A DNA stretch of 64,000 nt from Amorphus coralli DSM 19760. Its GTDB lineage: Bacteria > Pseudomonadota > Alphaproteobacteria > Rhizobiales > Amorphaceae. The notes below the pieces were generated by a model, which was not told where the DNA came from, did not search any database, and saw only the letters and a program-made list of their open reading frames with translations. Location: positions 1 to 64,000 of the forward strand of contig NZ_KB894576.1 in assembly GCF_000374525.1 (NCBI RefSeq). Reading direction: 5' to 3'. A program made the translations under genes and the position numbers. Shown one piece after another: positions 46,528 through 60,307 of the stretch. Each line of letters starts with the position of its first letter. Positions within the stretch are counted from its first letter, which is position 1.

Positions 46528-46556
46528 AAAAAGCCCGCGTTCGGCGAACACGGGCT
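46528..46556 (-). terminator. Intrinsic terminator of the atp operon
   Basis: In the leftward RNA an 11-bp stem with one U-G wobble and a 3-base loop is followed by five U residues. It lies about 50 bases past the atpC stop. On the + strand the same hairpin is followed by TTCTGC, so it may also weakly end the serine hydrolase transcript. Confidence 0.85.
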
Positions 46557-46607
46557 TCTGCAACTCTGAAAATCTGAGAGGGTGTTCGGTCCGCCCAGCT
46601 CTGAAGC

Positions 46608-47012
46608 CTAGTGGCCCAGCGCCCGCTGCACCTCGCGCAGGTGCTCTAGGTGGCGCTCCGCGTCGTCGCGGGTGGCCTCGTCCTTGGCGTCCTTCACGTC
46701 GTCCTCGGCGTCGGCGATCTGGCTGGCGATCAGCTCGCGGTCGATCTCCTCCACCGGAATCGCCTCTTCGGCGAGCACGGTGAGGCCGTCCGGCCCCGTG
46801 TCGGCGAACCCGCCGCGCACGAAGATCTGGCGGTCCGGCTTAGAGCCGCCCCGCACCCGCATCAGTCCCGGACGCAGGGTGGAGAGGAACGGCGCATGGC
46901 CCGCGAGCACTTCGAACTCGCCCTCGCTACCCGGCACCAGGACCGCGTCGACGTCTTCCGAGATCAGGAGACGCTCAGGCGAAACCAGCTCGAAGTGGAA
47001 GCTCGCGGCCAT
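46608..47012 (-). CDS. atpC: F1 ATP synthase epsilon subunit
   Basis: A 134-residue central-stalk subunit that couples rotation and inhibits ATP hydrolysis. The N-terminal beta-sandwich shows FELVSPERLL, GSEGEFEVLAGHAPFLSTL and GGFAD blocks, and a C-terminal two-helix segment covers about 88-134. The start is the ATG at 47012; a GTG directly upstream is in frame. Last gene of atpHAGDC. Confidence 0.96.
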   Translation of the reverse strand: MAASFHFELVSPERLLISEDVDAVLVPGSEGEFEVLAGHAPFLSTLRPGLMRVRGGSKPDRQIFVRGGFADTGPDGLTVLAEEAIPVEEIDRELIASQIADAEDDVKDAKDEATRDDAERHLEHLREVQRALGH

Positions 47013-47048
47013 CACTCGGTCCCTTGTTCCTGTCCGATCGGATCGGCT

Positions 47049-49503
<2,455 letters not shown>

Positions 49504-49532
49504 CGAGCGTCCTCGTTAGCCGGGGGCGCCGT

Positions 49533-51064
<1,532 letters not shown>

Positions 51065-51065
<1 letters not shown>

Positions 51066-51625
51066 CAACCGACCTCTTTCATCGCGGTCTTGAGCGAATT
51101 CAATCGTGTACGCAGGGACGTATCGATCATGCGGGAGCCGACCTTGACCACCAGGCCGCCGATCAGGCTCGGATCGACTTTCGTCGCGAGCTTGATAGCA
51201 CGTCCTGTCTGGTCGGCAAGGATCTCGCGAAGCCGGGTCGCATTCTCATCCGACAGCGGTTCCGCGGTGGTGACTTCGGCAACGACTTCGCCGCGGTGCT
51301 CAGCCATGAGCGAGCGGTAGGCGCGAACGATGCCGTTGGCGGCGAACAGGCGGCGGTTCTGGGCAACCACCTTGAAGAAGTTCGACGTGAGCTCGCCGAG
51401 CTCAGCCTTCTTGAAGATGGCGTCGAGGGCTTCGACCTGCTCGTCGGTGGAGTAGAGCGGGCTCTCGGCGAGGCGCCGGAGGTCGTCGCTCTCTTCGAGC
51501 ATCGTCCCGAACGCCTCGACGTCCTTCTCGACGGCGTCGAGCGCGTTGGCGTCCTGCGCCAGCTCGAACAGCGCGGAAGCGTACCGAAGCGCAACGCCGG
51601 ATGTGAGCGATGGAGCGTCTGTCAC
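51065..51625 (-). CDS. atpH: F1 ATP synthase delta subunit
   Basis: A 186-residue peripheral-stalk subunit that links F1 to the b subunits. The N-terminal helical bundle starts [17 protein letters not shown] and the conserved C-terminal block is [28 protein letters not shown]. The start is read as GTG at 51625 behind AGAAGGA; upstream codons lack homology although the frame is open. First gene of atpHAGDC. The membrane Fo genes are not in this window, consistent with the split operons of alphaproteobacteria. Confidence 0.95.
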
Positions 51626-51750
51626 CGGTGTCCTTCTTTCATTCGGGCGGGTCGGCAGTAGATGCCGGAAGGCCTCTAAATTCCGTCGGGCGAAGAAAAA
51701 TTCGACACGCGAACGTCGTCGGCCGGCCAGCCTTCCCGGCGGCCGCGGCC

Positions 51751-51779
51751 CGCTTAGCACAGGGGATTTCCGGGCGCAA
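51751..51779 (-). promoter_or_regulatory. Candidate atp operon promoter
   Basis: Reading leftward, TTGCGC (51774-51779) and TAAGCG (51751-51756) are separated by exactly 17 bases, about 125 bases upstream of the atpH start. The -10 with its preceding bases reads GCTAAGC, similar to the GCTANA-type -10 of alphaproteobacterial housekeeping promoters. No other pair in the gap looks better. Confidence 0.4.
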
Positions 51780-51833
51780 CATACCGCGGCGCAGGAAAGC
51801 CCCCGTTCTGACGGCCACCTGGGGCCCAGCCTC

Positions 51834-54080
51834 TCACAAAAAGCTCTGCGGATCGACGTCCACCATGCGCCGCACGCCGCCGCGGGGCTGCGGGGCCGCC
51901 TCGATCCAGTCGCGCAGATAGGCCTGCAGGTCGACGCCGCGGGCGGAACGCGCCAGCAGCCGGAACCGGTAGCGCCCGCGCAGCACGGCGAGCGCGGCTT
52001 CCGCGGGCCCCAGCACCTGCACCTCGGGGCTTCGCGGCGCAGCGCGCGCGAAGGCCCGGGCGTGCGCCTCCGCCTCCGCCTTGTCGGGACCGGAGACGAT
52101 CACCGCCGCCATGCGTCCGAACGGCGGCAGCTGGGCATTGCGCCTGACCGCAATCTCTTCCCGGTAGAACGCCTCCCGGTCGCCCGAGACGAGCGCCCGG
52201 ATCACCGGGTGCCCGGGCGCGTAGGATTGCAGCATGCCCCGCCCGGTGCCGCCGACCCGGCCGGCACGGCCCGTCACCTGGGTGAGCAGCTGGAAGGTCC
52301 GTTCCGCGGCCCTCGGGTCGCCGTTGGCGAGGCCGAGGTCGGCGTCGATCACGCCCACCAGGTCGAGCAGCGGAAAGGTATGGCCCTTGGCGACGAGCTG
52401 GGTGCCGATGACGATGTCCGCCTGGCCCTCGCCGATGGCCGACAGCTCCCGGCGCAGCCGGTCGGTGCCGCCCGGCAGGTCGGAGGAGAGGATCATCACG
52501 CGCCGCTCGGGAAACAGGCCGCGCACCTCCTCGGCGATGCGCTCCACCCCCGGCCCGCACGCCACCAGCGTGTCGACGCTGCCGCATTCCGGACAGGCAT
52601 CCGGCCGGGGCTGGGTGTGACCGCAATGATGGCATTCCAGCCGGCCGCGCAGCCGGTGATCCACCAGCCAGGCGGAGCAGTTGGGACAGGTGAAGCGGTG
52701 GCCGCAGGTGCGGCACAGCGTCAGCGGCGCATAGCCGCGCCGGTTGAGGAAGAACAGCACCTGCCGGTTCTCGTCCAGCACCCGGCGCGCCGCCTCCGCC
52801 AGGATCGGCGAGATCCACTGGCCCGACGGCGGCCCGTCGTGGCGCATGTCGATGGCGGTGACGTCCGGCATCACCGCGCCGGAGATGCGGTCGGGCAGAT
52901 GCAGCCGGCGGTAACGGCCCTGGTCGGCGTTGACCCGGCTCTCGATCGACGGTGTGGCGGAGGAGAGTATGACCGGGAAGTTGCCCTCGCGGCCGCGCAC
53001 GATGGACATGTCACGGGCGTGGTAGCTGACGCGGTCTTCCTGCTTGTAGGCGGGGTCGTGCTCCTCGTCGATGATGACGAGGCCGAGATCGGCGAACGGC
53101 AGGAACAGCGACGAACGCGCCCCGACCACGATCGGCACCCGCCCCTCCGCGACACCGCGCCACACCCTGACGCGCTGCCTTGGCGGGATCGCCGAGTGCC
53201 ATTCTGCCGGCCGCGCGGCAAAGCGGCGCTCGATCCGGTCGATGACCATGTTGGTGAGCGAGATCTCCGGCATCAGGATCAGGCTCTGGCGCCCGAGCCG
53301 CAGATTTTCCGCCACCGCCTCCAGGAAGACTTCCGTCTTGCCCGAACCGGTGACGCCGTCGAGCAGCGAGACGGAAAAGCGTTCCGCCGTCACCGCCGCC
53401 TGCAGGCTTTCCGCCGCGTGGGCCTGCGCATCGGAAAGCTTCGGCGGCCGCGCCTCAGGGTCCGGCACGGCATAGGCCGTGTCCGGCGGCAGCAGCACCT
53501 CCTCCAGCGTCCCCTGCTTCATCAGCCCGTCGATCACCGACGGCGACACGCCGACGGCGGTTGCCAGGCCCGCCTTCGACCAGGCCATGCCGTCGCGCAC
53601 CATCTCCAGCACCCGCGCCCGGGCGTCGGTGCGCCGCTCCGGTTCCTGGCCGGTGAAGCGCACCGCCTTGATCGGCGCTTCCGGCACCAGCGCATCCGGA
53701 ACCCGCAGCACCATCCTCAGCACCATGCCGCGGCTGCCCAGCGTCCATGCCGCGACCCAGTCGACGAAACGCCTCAGGTCGTCGGAAAGCGGCGGCGCGT
53801 CGAAAATCCGGCTGATCTCGCGGATGCGGTTGCCGCCGATGGACAGGTCCGGCGGATCGTCCCAGACGCAGCCCAGCACCTCGCGCGTGCCCAGCGGCAC
53901 CGCGACGATGGTTCCCGGCTTAAGCGGCCGGTCGCTGGCATAGGTGTAGGGTGCCTCGACCGCCACCGGCACCAGCACCGAGACCCGGTGGGCGCGGGGC
54001 CTGCGCGGCTCCGGGGTTCCGAACAGATCCGTCACGGGCACGGCGATCCCGACCGCATCAGGCGACGCGTCCCCGGCCAC
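51834..54080 (-). CDS. priA: Primosomal protein N' (PriA helicase)
   Basis: A 748-residue replication-restart helicase that reloads DnaB at stalled forks. The N-terminal DNA-binding domain (about 30-140) begins [18 protein letters not shown]. Helicase Walker A is [11 protein letters not shown], the DEAH-type box reads DEEHD, and the zinc-binding insertion has paired cysteines from [13 protein letters not shown] to CHHCGH and CPECGS. The C-terminal helicase motifs include [12 protein letters not shown]. The GTG at 54080 is tentative; a GTG at 54035 is an alternative and neither has a clear ribosome site. It diverges from fsa. Confidence 0.95.
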   Translation of the reverse strand: MAGDASPDAVGIAVPVTDLFGTPEPRRPRAHRVSVLVPVAVEAPYTYASDRPLKPGTIVAVPLGTREVLGCVWDDPPDLSIGGNRIREISRIFDAPPLSDDLRRFVDWVAAWTLGSRGMVLRMVLRVPDALVPEAPIKAVRFTGQEPERRTDARARVLEMVRDGMAWSKAGLATAVGVSPSVIDGLMKQGTLEEVLLPPDTAYAVPDPEARPPKLSDAQAHAAESLQAAVTAERFSVSLLDGVTGSGKTEVFLEAVAENLRLGRQSLILMPEISLTNMVIDRIERRFAARPAEWHSAIPPRQRVRVWRGVAEGRVPIVVGARSSLFLPFADLGLVIIDEEHDPAYKQEDRVSYHARDMSIVRGREGNFPVILSSATPSIESRVNADQGRYRRLHLPDRISGAVMPDVTAIDMRHDGPPSGQWISPILAEAARRVLDENRQVLFFLNRRGYAPLTLCRTCGHRFTCPNCSAWLVDHRLRGRLECHHCGHTQPRPDACPECGSVDTLVACGPGVERIAEEVRGLFPERRVMILSSDLPGGTDRLRRELSAIGEGQADIVIGTQLVAKGHTFPLLDLVGVIDADLGLANGDPRAAERTFQLLTQVTGRAGRVGGTGRGMLQSYAPGHPVIRALVSGDREAFYREEIAVRRNAQLPPFGRMAAVIVSGPDKAEAEAHARAFARAAPRSPEVQVLGPAEAALAVLRGRYRFRLLARSARGVDLQAYLRDWIEAAPQPRGGVRRMVDVDPQSFL

Positions 54081-54209
54081 CGAGGCGCGCCAGCAGAGGC
54101 GGGCCGCCGGATCCGGTCGATGCGAACTGAACGGCGCTCACCGTCATTCCTCCTTGCGTCGGGCGCGAGGCTGGCCCATGACGACGCGGAACTCGAAAGG
54201 GATGCCCTC

Positions 54210-54866
54210 ATGAAATTCTTCGTCGATACCGCCGATGTAGCGGAGATTCGTGCGCTTGCGGAGACCGGCCTCCTCGATGGCGTGACCACCAACCCCTCGC
54301 TGATCATGAAGGCCGGGCGGCCGATGACCGAGGTGATCGCGGAAATCTGCGACGTCGTCGACGGTCCGGTCAGCGCCGAGGTCACCGCCACGGATGCCGA
54401 CGCGATGCTGGCGGAAGGCCGCAAGCTCGCCAAGATCGCGCCGAACGTGACCGTCAAGGTGCCGCTGACCTGGGACGGGCTCAAGGCCTGCCGCACGCTG
54501 ACCGGTGAAGGCACCATGGTCAACGTGACGCTGTGCTTCTCCGCCGTCCAGGCGCTGCTTGCCGCCAAGGCGGGCGCGACCTTCGTGTCGCCCTTCATCG
54601 GGCGTCTCGACGATATCGGCCTCGACGGGATGCAGCTCATCCGCGAGATCCGCACCGTCTTCGACAACTATCCGGATCTGTCCACCCAGCTGCTCGCCGC
54701 CTCGCTGCGCACCTCCAACCACGTGCGCGACTGCGCGCTGGCGGGTGCCGATGTGGCGACGATTCCGCCGGCGACCATTCACAAGCTCGTGGAACACCCG
54801 CTGACCGACAAGGGCCTCGATGCCTTCCTGTCGGACTGGAAGAAGACCGGCCAGACCATCCTCTGA
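54210..54866 (+). CDS. fsa: Fructose-6-phosphate aldolase / small transaldolase
   Basis: A 218-residue class I aldolase of the TalC/Fsa subgroup, short compared with classical transaldolases. The N-terminal strand FFVDTADV and the block [10 protein letters not shown] are conserved, and the Schiff-base lysine is K83 in [12 protein letters not shown]. It either joins dihydroxyacetone and glyceraldehyde 3-phosphate or serves as the pentose-phosphate transaldolase; sequence alone does not decide. The ATG at 54210 follows AAAGGGA. Its place beside priA and xerC is usual in Hyphomicrobiales. Confidence 0.94.
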   Translation: MKFFVDTADVAEIRALAETGLLDGVTTNPSLIMKAGRPMTEVIAEICDVVDGPVSAEVTATDADAMLAEGRKLAKIAPNVTVKVPLTWDGLKACRTLTGEGTMVNVTLCFSAVQALLAAKAGATFVSPFIGRLDDIGLDGMQLIREIRTVFDNYPDLSTQLLAASLRTSNHVRDCALAGADVATIPPATIHKLVEHPLTDKGLDAFLSDWKKTGQTIL

Positions 54867-54967
54867 CCGGCCGGCCGGCTTAACCCGTCTGCAAGCGGCG
54901 GTGCGCTAGGTCCTTGCTCTGGAGTGCCGTCGCGGGATTTCCCTCGACGCGAAACGGGACAGGGACC

Positions 54968-55903
54968 ATGACCGCGCCGATCCGGATCATGCAGGCCGAC
55001 CTCGCCGAAGCCGTTTCGGGCTGGCTGGCGACGCTCGCCGGCGAGCGCCGCCTCGCCGCGCACACGCTCGGTGCCTACGAGCGCGACGTCCGCCAGTTCT
55101 GCAGCTTTCTCACCGAGCACCTCGGCGATCCGCCATCGCTCGCCGACCTGTCCGCCCTCAAGGCCCAGGATGTGCGCGCCTTCCTGGCCCGCCGCCGCAT
55201 GGGCGGAGCCTCCAGCCGCACCGTCGGGCGCGGCCTTGCCGGGGTGCGCTCCTTCGCCACCCATCTGGAGCGGCGCACCGGCTTCGACGCCACCGCCTTC
55301 CGCACGGTGTCCGCCCCCAAGGCGCCGAAGACGCTGCCGCGCCCGGTGGGCGTTTCCGATGCCCGCGCCCTGATCGACGGCGCCGACGACCACGCAGTCC
55401 CGTGGATCGCAGCCCGCGACACCGCCGTTCTGACGCTGCTCTACGGCTGCGGCCTGCGGATCGGCGAGGCGCTGGCGATTGCCCGGCGCGACGCGCCGGT
55501 GGATGCCCGCGTTCCCCTGCGCGTCACCGGCAAGGGCGGCCGCACCCGGCTGGTGCCGCTGCTGCCGGCGGTGACGGACGCCGTGGGGACCTATCTGCGG
55601 CTCGTCCCCTACGCCCAGGATCCTGACGACGCGCTGTTTCTCGGCGCCAAGGGTGGCCCGCTCTCGCCACGCATCGTCCAGCGCACCGTTGCGATGCTGC
55701 GTGGCGCGCTCGGCCTGCCGGACACCGCGACGCCGCACGCGCTCCGCCACGCCTTCGCCACCCATCTGCTCGCCGCCGGCGGCGATCTCCGCTCCATCCA
55801 GGAACTCCTCGGCCACGCCAGCCTGTCGACCACCCAGGGCTACACGGCCATCGACACCGCTCACCTGCTCGACGCCTACGCCCGCGCGCATCCGCGGGCC
55901 TGA
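54968..55903 (+). CDS. xerC: Tyrosine recombinase XerC
   Basis: A 311-residue site-specific recombinase that, with XerD, resolves chromosome dimers at dif. The SAM-like N-domain (about 10-105) is followed by the catalytic domain with R164, K189, H257, R260, H283 and the nucleophile Y292, all in normal spacing. The ATG at 54968 has a GGGACAGGGA site. Length and the priA/fsa neighbourhood favour XerC over a phage integrase; no attachment site or mobile genes are nearby. Confidence 0.92.
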   Translation: MTAPIRIMQADLAEAVSGWLATLAGERRLAAHTLGAYERDVRQFCSFLTEHLGDPPSLADLSALKAQDVRAFLARRRMGGASSRTVGRGLAGVRSFATHLERRTGFDATAFRTVSAPKAPKTLPRPVGVSDARALIDGADDHAVPWIAARDTAVLTLLYGCGLRIGEALAIARRDAPVDARVPLRVTGKGGRTRLVPLLPAVTDAVGTYLRLVPYAQDPDDALFLGAKGGPLSPRIVQRTVAMLRGALGLPDTATPHALRHAFATHLLAAGGDLRSIQELLGHASLSTTQGYTAIDTAHLLDAYARAHPRA

Positions 55904-56061
55904 TCCTTTCCTTAAAGCGGGCCGATTTCGTCCCACGTTGCGCAGCGCAGGATTTGTCCCAGATAAGGGGCTCGCCCTGCCCGGATCGGAGGCGCGGCAC
56001 GACGACGATCGGGCCGGGCATACCATCCGCCGGCCTGAGACAGCGCACAAAGGAGGCGCCG

Positions 56062-56667
56062 GTGGGCCAGCCCGTGCTCGACTTCTTCTACGATTTCGCC
56101 TCGCCCTACTCCTACCTGTCAGCCGCCCGCATCGAGGCGCTGGCGGAGACACACGCCATCATGGTGCGCTGGCGGCCGTTCCTGCTTGGGCCAATCTTTC
56201 GCCGCCAGGGCTGGAACACCTCACCCTTCAACGTCTACCCCGCGAAGGGCCGCTACATGTGGCGCGACGTCGGCCGCCTCTCCAGCATCCGCGAGCTGCC
56301 ACTGGTCCAGCCCGACCCGTTTCCGCAGAACGGGCTGCTGGCCGCGCGCTGCGTGCTGTCCGTCACCGGCGAGACCGCGCGCGCGGAGGCAACCCGGGCC
56401 ATCTTCCATGCCGGGTTCGGCGAAGGCGCCCAGATCTCCGATCCCGACGTGGTGCGCGCCGCGCTTGATGGCGCCGGGCTCGACGGCACGGCCCTGCTCG
56501 CCGCGGCCGCGGGCGATGCCGCCAAGATGGCGCTCAGAACAAACACGGACGAAGCCGTCTCGCACGGCATCTTCGGCGCCCCGAGCTTCGTCGCCTCCGA
56601 TGGTGAGATGTTCTGGGGCGACGACCGGATCGACGATGCGATTCGCTGGACCGTCGGCCGGACGTGA
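56062..56667 (+). CDS. DsbA-family isomerase (2-hydroxychromene-2-carboxylate isomerase-like)
   Basis: A 201-residue thioredoxin-fold protein of the NahD/GST-kappa group, which uses glutathione to isomerise ring-opened aromatics. The family start LDFFYDFASPYSYLSAARIE holds the conserved serine at the active site, and the GIFGAPSFVASDGEMFWGDDR block is the cis-proline loop. The GTG at 56062 is chosen because AGGAGG stands seven bases upstream. No naphthalene genes adjoin it, so a housekeeping role in glutathione chemistry is as likely as aromatic catabolism. Confidence 0.9.
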   Translation: MGQPVLDFFYDFASPYSYLSAARIEALAETHAIMVRWRPFLLGPIFRRQGWNTSPFNVYPAKGRYMWRDVGRLSSIRELPLVQPDPFPQNGLLAARCVLSVTGETARAEATRAIFHAGFGEGAQISDPDVVRAALDGAGLDGTALLAAAAGDAAKMALRTNTDEAVSHGIFGAPSFVASDGEMFWGDDRIDDAIRWTVGRT

Positions 56668-56768
56668 CGCACGGCGCGTAGGGTGAGCGCGGCGCGATCC
56701 GTTCGAGGGCGCGCAAGCGTACGTAGATCGAGGACGCGCCCCGCAGCCTGGTCGACAAAGGACAGCTC

Positions 56769-57305
56769 ATGCCCCTTCCCCGCCGCACCCTTCTCGTTGT
56801 TCTTGCCGGCGCCCTCGCCGCGGGCTGCATGACGACGCCCGAAGCGACGGTCCCGCCGATGGTCGAGCCGCTGGAGCTCGAGACGTTCTTCGCCGGCAGG
56901 ACCGCGGGCGAGGGGCGGTTCGAGAGCGGCATTGCCGGGGTCGAGCGCACCTTCACGGTGGCCACCCGCGGCACGTGGGATGGCCGCACACTCACCCTGC
57001 GCGAAGATTTCGTCTTCGACGACGGCGAGCGCGACACCAAGACCTGGCGCTTCACCAGGCAGAGGGACGGCAGCTTCAAGGGCACCCGCGAGGATGTGGT
57101 TGGCGTGGCCGACATCTGGCAGGACGGCAAGACCGTCCGCCTGGCCTACGACGCCGAGGTCGTCGGCAAGGGCGGCACGACCCGCGTCCTTACCTTCGAG
57201 GATGTCCTCGTCCCGCAATCGTCCACCTCGGTCCTCAACAAGGCCGTCGTGTCGAAGTACGGCGTGCCCGTCGGCACCGTGACCGTGGTCTTTCGCAAGC
57301 GCTGA
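56769..57305 (+). CDS. DUF3833 family lipoprotein
   Basis: A 178-residue predicted lipoprotein. The signal sequence ends in the lipobox LAAGC, making Cys20 the lipidated residue. The mature part carries the DUF3833 pattern: LETFFAGRTAGEGRFES, REDFVFDDGERDTKTWRF and VSKYGVPVGTVTVVF. The family is thought to resemble lipocalin-like beta folds, but its function is unknown. The ATG at 56769 follows AAAGGACAG. Confidence 0.88.
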   Translation: MPLPRRTLLVVLAGALAAGCMTTPEATVPPMVEPLELETFFAGRTAGEGRFESGIAGVERTFTVATRGTWDGRTLTLREDFVFDDGERDTKTWRFTRQRDGSFKGTREDVVGVADIWQDGKTVRLAYDAEVVGKGGTTRVLTFEDVLVPQSSTSVLNKAVVSKYGVPVGTVTVVFRKR

Positions 57306-57368
57306 TTCCGGCTCGCCGGACGGTCGCTCCTGTGGCATGAGACGTGAGTTGCCACCGGAGCCGCCCGC

Positions 57369-58010
57369 ATGGATTTCGTCCCCAGCCTGCCCGTCCTCGG
57401 AGCCTTCGTGCTCGCCTCCGCCGCCCTGGCGCTGACGCCGGGCCCGGACATGACGCTGTTCCTCAGCCGCACGATCGCCCAAAGCCGGCGCGCGGGCCTC
57501 GCCTCCATGGCAGGCGCCACGACCGGCGTGCTGGTCCACACCGTGCTTGTGGTCGTCGGGCTGTCGGCGCTGATCGCGGCCTCGGCCACCGCCTTCTTCG
57601 TCCTCAAGGTGGTGGGGGCGATCTATCTTCTCTGGCTCGCCGTCGAAGCGATCCGCAAGGGTTCGGGCTTCACCCTCCAGGTCGGACAGCGCGCCGATAC
57701 GCCGATCGGCCGGGTCTACGCAAAGGGTGTGATGGTCAACCTTCTGAACCCGAAGGTGATCGTCTTCTTCGTGACCTTCCTGCCGCAGTTCGTGACCCCG
57801 AGCGACCCGCACGCCGCCGGTAAGCTCCTGTTCCTCGGCGTCCTGTTCGCGATGGTCGCCCTTGTCGTCACGGTGCCGATCCTGCTGGCCGCCGACCGGG
57901 TCGCGCTGACGCTGCGCCGCTCGCCGCGAGTGACCCGCGTGATCGACTGGGTGTTCGCCTCAGTGATGGGCGCCTTCGCCGTGAAGCTCGCTCTGGCCGA
58001 GGCGAAATAG
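57369..58010 (+). CDS. LysE-family exporter (RhtB type)
   Basis: A 213-residue inner-membrane exporter with about six hydrophobic segments. The N-terminal block LTPGPDMTLFLSRTIAQ and the mid block GVMVNLLNPKVIVFFVTFLPQF are diagnostic of LysE/RhtB translocators for amino acids or homoserine lactones. The start ATG at 57369 has a GGAG site. The substrate is not predictable. Adjacent GC-rich hairpins may end the transcript. Confidence 0.92.
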   Translation: MDFVPSLPVLGAFVLASAALALTPGPDMTLFLSRTIAQSRRAGLASMAGATTGVLVHTVLVVVGLSALIAASATAFFVLKVVGAIYLLWLAVEAIRKGSGFTLQVGQRADTPIGRVYAKGVMVNLLNPKVIVFFVTFLPQFVTPSDPHAAGKLLFLGVLFAMVALVVTVPILLAADRVALTLRRSPRVTRVIDWVFASVMGAFAVKLALAEAK

Positions 58011-58063
58011 CGAGAAAATGCCGCCCGAACGTCTTGAGCTATGGAAATAGTTGACTGAGAGCT

Positions 58064-58102
58064 AGGTCCCCTGACGGGGCCCCTCCACCAAGACGAGCTT
58101 GG
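58064..58102. terminator. Paired hairpins between lysE-type gene and rlmN
   Basis: Two small hairpins occupy the gap between the convergent genes: AGGTCCCC with GGGG-CC-CCT (58064-58084, small internal loop) and CCAAG with CTTGG (58088-58102). Neither has a T-run. Together they may stop or protect both transcripts. Confidence 0.25.
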
Positions 58103-58115
58103 CGAAGGTAAAACC

Positions 58116-59336
58116 CTAGACCGCTTCGGCGGCCGCCTTCTCGGCAGCCCGGCGCGCGCTGGCGCGCTCCTTCTCCGAGGCGGACTTGAGCTGGCCGCAG
58201 GCGGCGAAGATGTCGCGGCCGCGCGGGGTGCGGATCGGCGAGGCGTAGCCGGCGTGGTTCACCACGTCGGCGAAGGTCTCGATCGTGTCCCAGTCGGAGC
58301 ACTCGTAGTCCGAGCCCGGCCACGGGTTGAACGGGATCAGGTTGATCTTCGCCGGAATGCCCTTCAGGAGCCGGACCAGCTCGCGCGCGTCCGACGGACT
58401 GTCGTTGACGCCCTTCAGCATCACGTACTCGAATGTGATGCGGCGGGCGTTGGAAAGCCCTGGATAGGCGCGGCAGGCGTCCAGAAGCTCGGCGATGGGA
58501 TAGCGCTTGTTGAGCGGGACCAGCACGTCGCGCACGTCGTCGCGCACCGCGTGCAGCGAGATCGCCAGCATCACGCCGATTTCCTCGCCGGTGCGTGGGA
58601 TCATCGGTACCACGCCCGAGGTCGACAGGGTGATCCGCCGCTTCGACAGGCCGACGCCCTCGCCGTCCGAGGCGATCAGCAGGGCCTGCTTCACCGCGTC
58701 GAAATTGTAGAGCGGCTCGCCCATGCCCATCATCACGATGTTGGAGACGAGCCGGCCTTCCGAAGGCACGATGGCGTCGTCCTGCGGAGCGCGGCCGGGC
58801 AGGTCGCCCAGCCGGGCGCGGGCCGCGAGGATCTGCTGCAAGATCTCGCCGGCGGTCAGGTTGCGCACCAGCTTCTGGGTGCCGGTGTGGCAGAAGGTGC
58901 AATTCAGCGTGCAGCCGACCTGGCTGGAGACGCAGAGCGTGCCGCGCCCCTCTTCCGGAATGTAGACGGTCTCCACCTCGACCGGCCGGCCGGCGCCGCG
59001 CGACGGGAAGCGGAACAGCCACTTGCGGGTGCCGTCGACGGAGATCTGTTCGGACACGATCTCCGGCTCCGACAGGCTCGCCACCTCCGCCAGCCGCTCG
59101 CGCAGGTCGCGGCTCACGTTGGTCATCTCGCCGATGTCGGTGGCGCCGCGCAGATAGACCCAGTTCCACAGCTGCCCCACGCGCATGCGGATTTGCTTCT
59201 CCGCCACGCCCGCCTGGCGCAAGACGTCGGCGAGCCCCTCCCGGTCGAGACCGACGAGCGACGTGCGCTCCTCCTCGCTCGCGCGGGGCGCAAGCGGAGC
59301 GGCGTCAGGCTTCAGCGTGTCGACGATAAGGGTCAT
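58116..59336 (-). CDS. rlmN: 23S rRNA (adenine2503-C2)-methyltransferase RlmN
   Basis: A 406-residue radical-SAM enzyme that methylates C2 of A2503 in 23S rRNA and A37 of some tRNAs. The 4Fe-4S cysteines are C142, C146 and C149 (CTLNCTFC), with the GMGEPL block at about 225-230 and the second catalytic cysteine in [10 protein letters not shown] near 362. The N-terminal accessory domain is present. The start is taken at ATG 59336 ([10 protein letters not shown]); the frame extends 18 codons upstream to another ATG-type start. Confidence 0.95.
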   Translation of the reverse strand: MTLIVDTLKPDAAPLAPRASEEERTSLVGLDREGLADVLRQAGVAEKQIRMRVGQLWNWVYLRGATDIGEMTNVSRDLRERLAEVASLSEPEIVSEQISVDGTRKWLFRFPSRGAGRPVEVETVYIPEEGRGTLCVSSQVGCTLNCTFCHTGTQKLVRNLTAGEILQQILAARARLGDLPGRAPQDDAIVPSEGRLVSNIVMMGMGEPLYNFDAVKQALLIASDGEGVGLSKRRITLSTSGVVPMIPRTGEEIGVMLAISLHAVRDDVRDVLVPLNKRYPIAELLDACRAYPGLSNARRITFEYVMLKGVNDSPSDARELVRLLKGIPAKINLIPFNPWPGSDYECSDWDTIETFADVVNHAGYASPIRTPRGRDIFAACGQLKSASEKERASARRAAEKAAAEAV

Positions 59337-59486
59337 TGCGGTCAGATCGAGTTCGAGGGTCTGGGGCGCAAGGCCCATTGGGGCCCGCAAAACGGTTCGG
59401 CCGGCGCCCGTTATCGCACGAACGCCGGCCTGCGTCAGGTTACTGGCGGCGCCGATGACTGCGAAGCCCGGCGCGCGGTCCCTGGA

Positions 59487-59999
59487 TCAGTTGCAGATCT
59501 GGTTGATCCGGTCGCTCGCCGCAGTCACGCCGGACAGCGAGAAGCGATAGGAGGTCTGCGTGCCGCGGGTGGATTCACCCGTGGCCGACATGGCGCGGCC
59601 CTTCCGCATCGCGGTAAGCAGCGAGGCCTCCTGGGCGGGGTTCTCCATCCAGGCGCCATCCCCCTTGGTAAAAAGGGTGAACTTCTCGCCGTCGACATCG
59701 ACGGTCACGCTCGAATTCTCCTTGAAGGTGTAGCCGACGAGCATGCTCGTCTCGCCCTTCACGCCTTCGGAAGGACGGTTGCTGACAAAGAAGAACACGT
59801 CGCCGTGATCGCGGTCCGAAGGCTGCAGGTCCTTCGGCTTGGACAGGGCGTAGCAGATTTTTCCCGACTGGCCGTCGTAGGAATAGACTTCCCAGTCATT
59901 GTACTTCTGTACCAGCGTCGGCTTCGAAGTTTGGGCCACCGCAGCTCCGGTCGCGAAGATCGACACGAGAGCGGCGAGAATGACGACACGCTTGAGCAT
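59487..59999 (-). CDS. Invasion-associated locus B (IalB) family protein
   Basis: A 170-residue secreted protein with a clear signal peptide (cleavage likely after AVAQ near 23). The mature domain shows the IalB pattern: NDWEVYSYDG, KICYALSKP, the VFFFVSNRP strand, and SYRFSLSGVTAASDRINQIC at the end, with two cysteines that could form a disulfide. Despite the name, the family is widespread in free-living alphaproteobacteria and does not imply invasion. It diverges from the ECF sigma gene. Confidence 0.93.
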   Translation of the reverse strand: MLKRVVILAALVSIFATGAAVAQTSKPTLVQKYNDWEVYSYDGQSGKICYALSKPKDLQPSDRDHGDVFFFVSNRPSEGVKGETSMLVGYTFKENSSVTVDVDGEKFTLFTKGDGAWMENPAQEASLLTAMRKGRAMSATGESTRGTQTSYRFSLSGVTAASDRINQICN

Positions 60000-60307
60000 A
60001 GCCCACCCATCGGCTTGTGGAATTGGGTTCGCAAGGACGGCCGGGACAATAGTCCGGCCAGGTTCACGAAGGGTATATAACCGAACCGGCGTCTCGCGTC
60101 GCGGGGGAGGTGGCCCCGTAGCGAGCCGGTCGAATTCCGTCTATGATTACCGGAACATGCGGACGCTGGCCGCAGAAATTGGGCGAGAGTGTGGCCCGGC
60201 GTCCCGGTTCGATGCGAGCGTTGGGCGCCCCCACGGCTTCTGGTCTCCGAAAATGCGCGGGCGATAAAGGCCCGACGGACAAGCGGGCAGGAACGAAAAG
60301 CGTAGCC
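60000..60307. promoter_or_regulatory. Divergent control region, ialB-type gene / ECF sigma gene
   Basis: This 308-base gap must carry both promoters. An AT-rich TATATAA box lies near 60075-60081, a possible -10 in either direction. A hairpin with arms at 60039-60047 and 60052-60059 (one bulged base, loop AATA) would fall in the ialB-type leader. I see no TGATCC-type ECF promoter box, so autoregulation is not supported by eye. Confidence 0.4.

Noticed and set aside
51546-54209. Apparent long N-terminal extension of fsa running antisense through priA
   Set aside because: Fsa starts naturally at 54210 with a ribosome site and full family length; the extension lies opposite priA.
54968-55903. 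Tyrosine recombinase as a sign of a mobile element
   Set aside because: Length, full Xer residue set and core neighbours indicate housekeeping XerC; no attachment repeats or cargo genes are present.
58064-58102. tRNA-like or tmRNA-like fold ending near CCACCA
   Set aside because: No T-loop (TTCRA) sequence, no acceptor stem pairing and no anticodon arm; better explained as simple hairpins.
59487-59999. IalB-family protein as a virulence factor
   Set aside because: The family is common in free-living alphaproteobacteria and nothing else here suggests pathogenicity.
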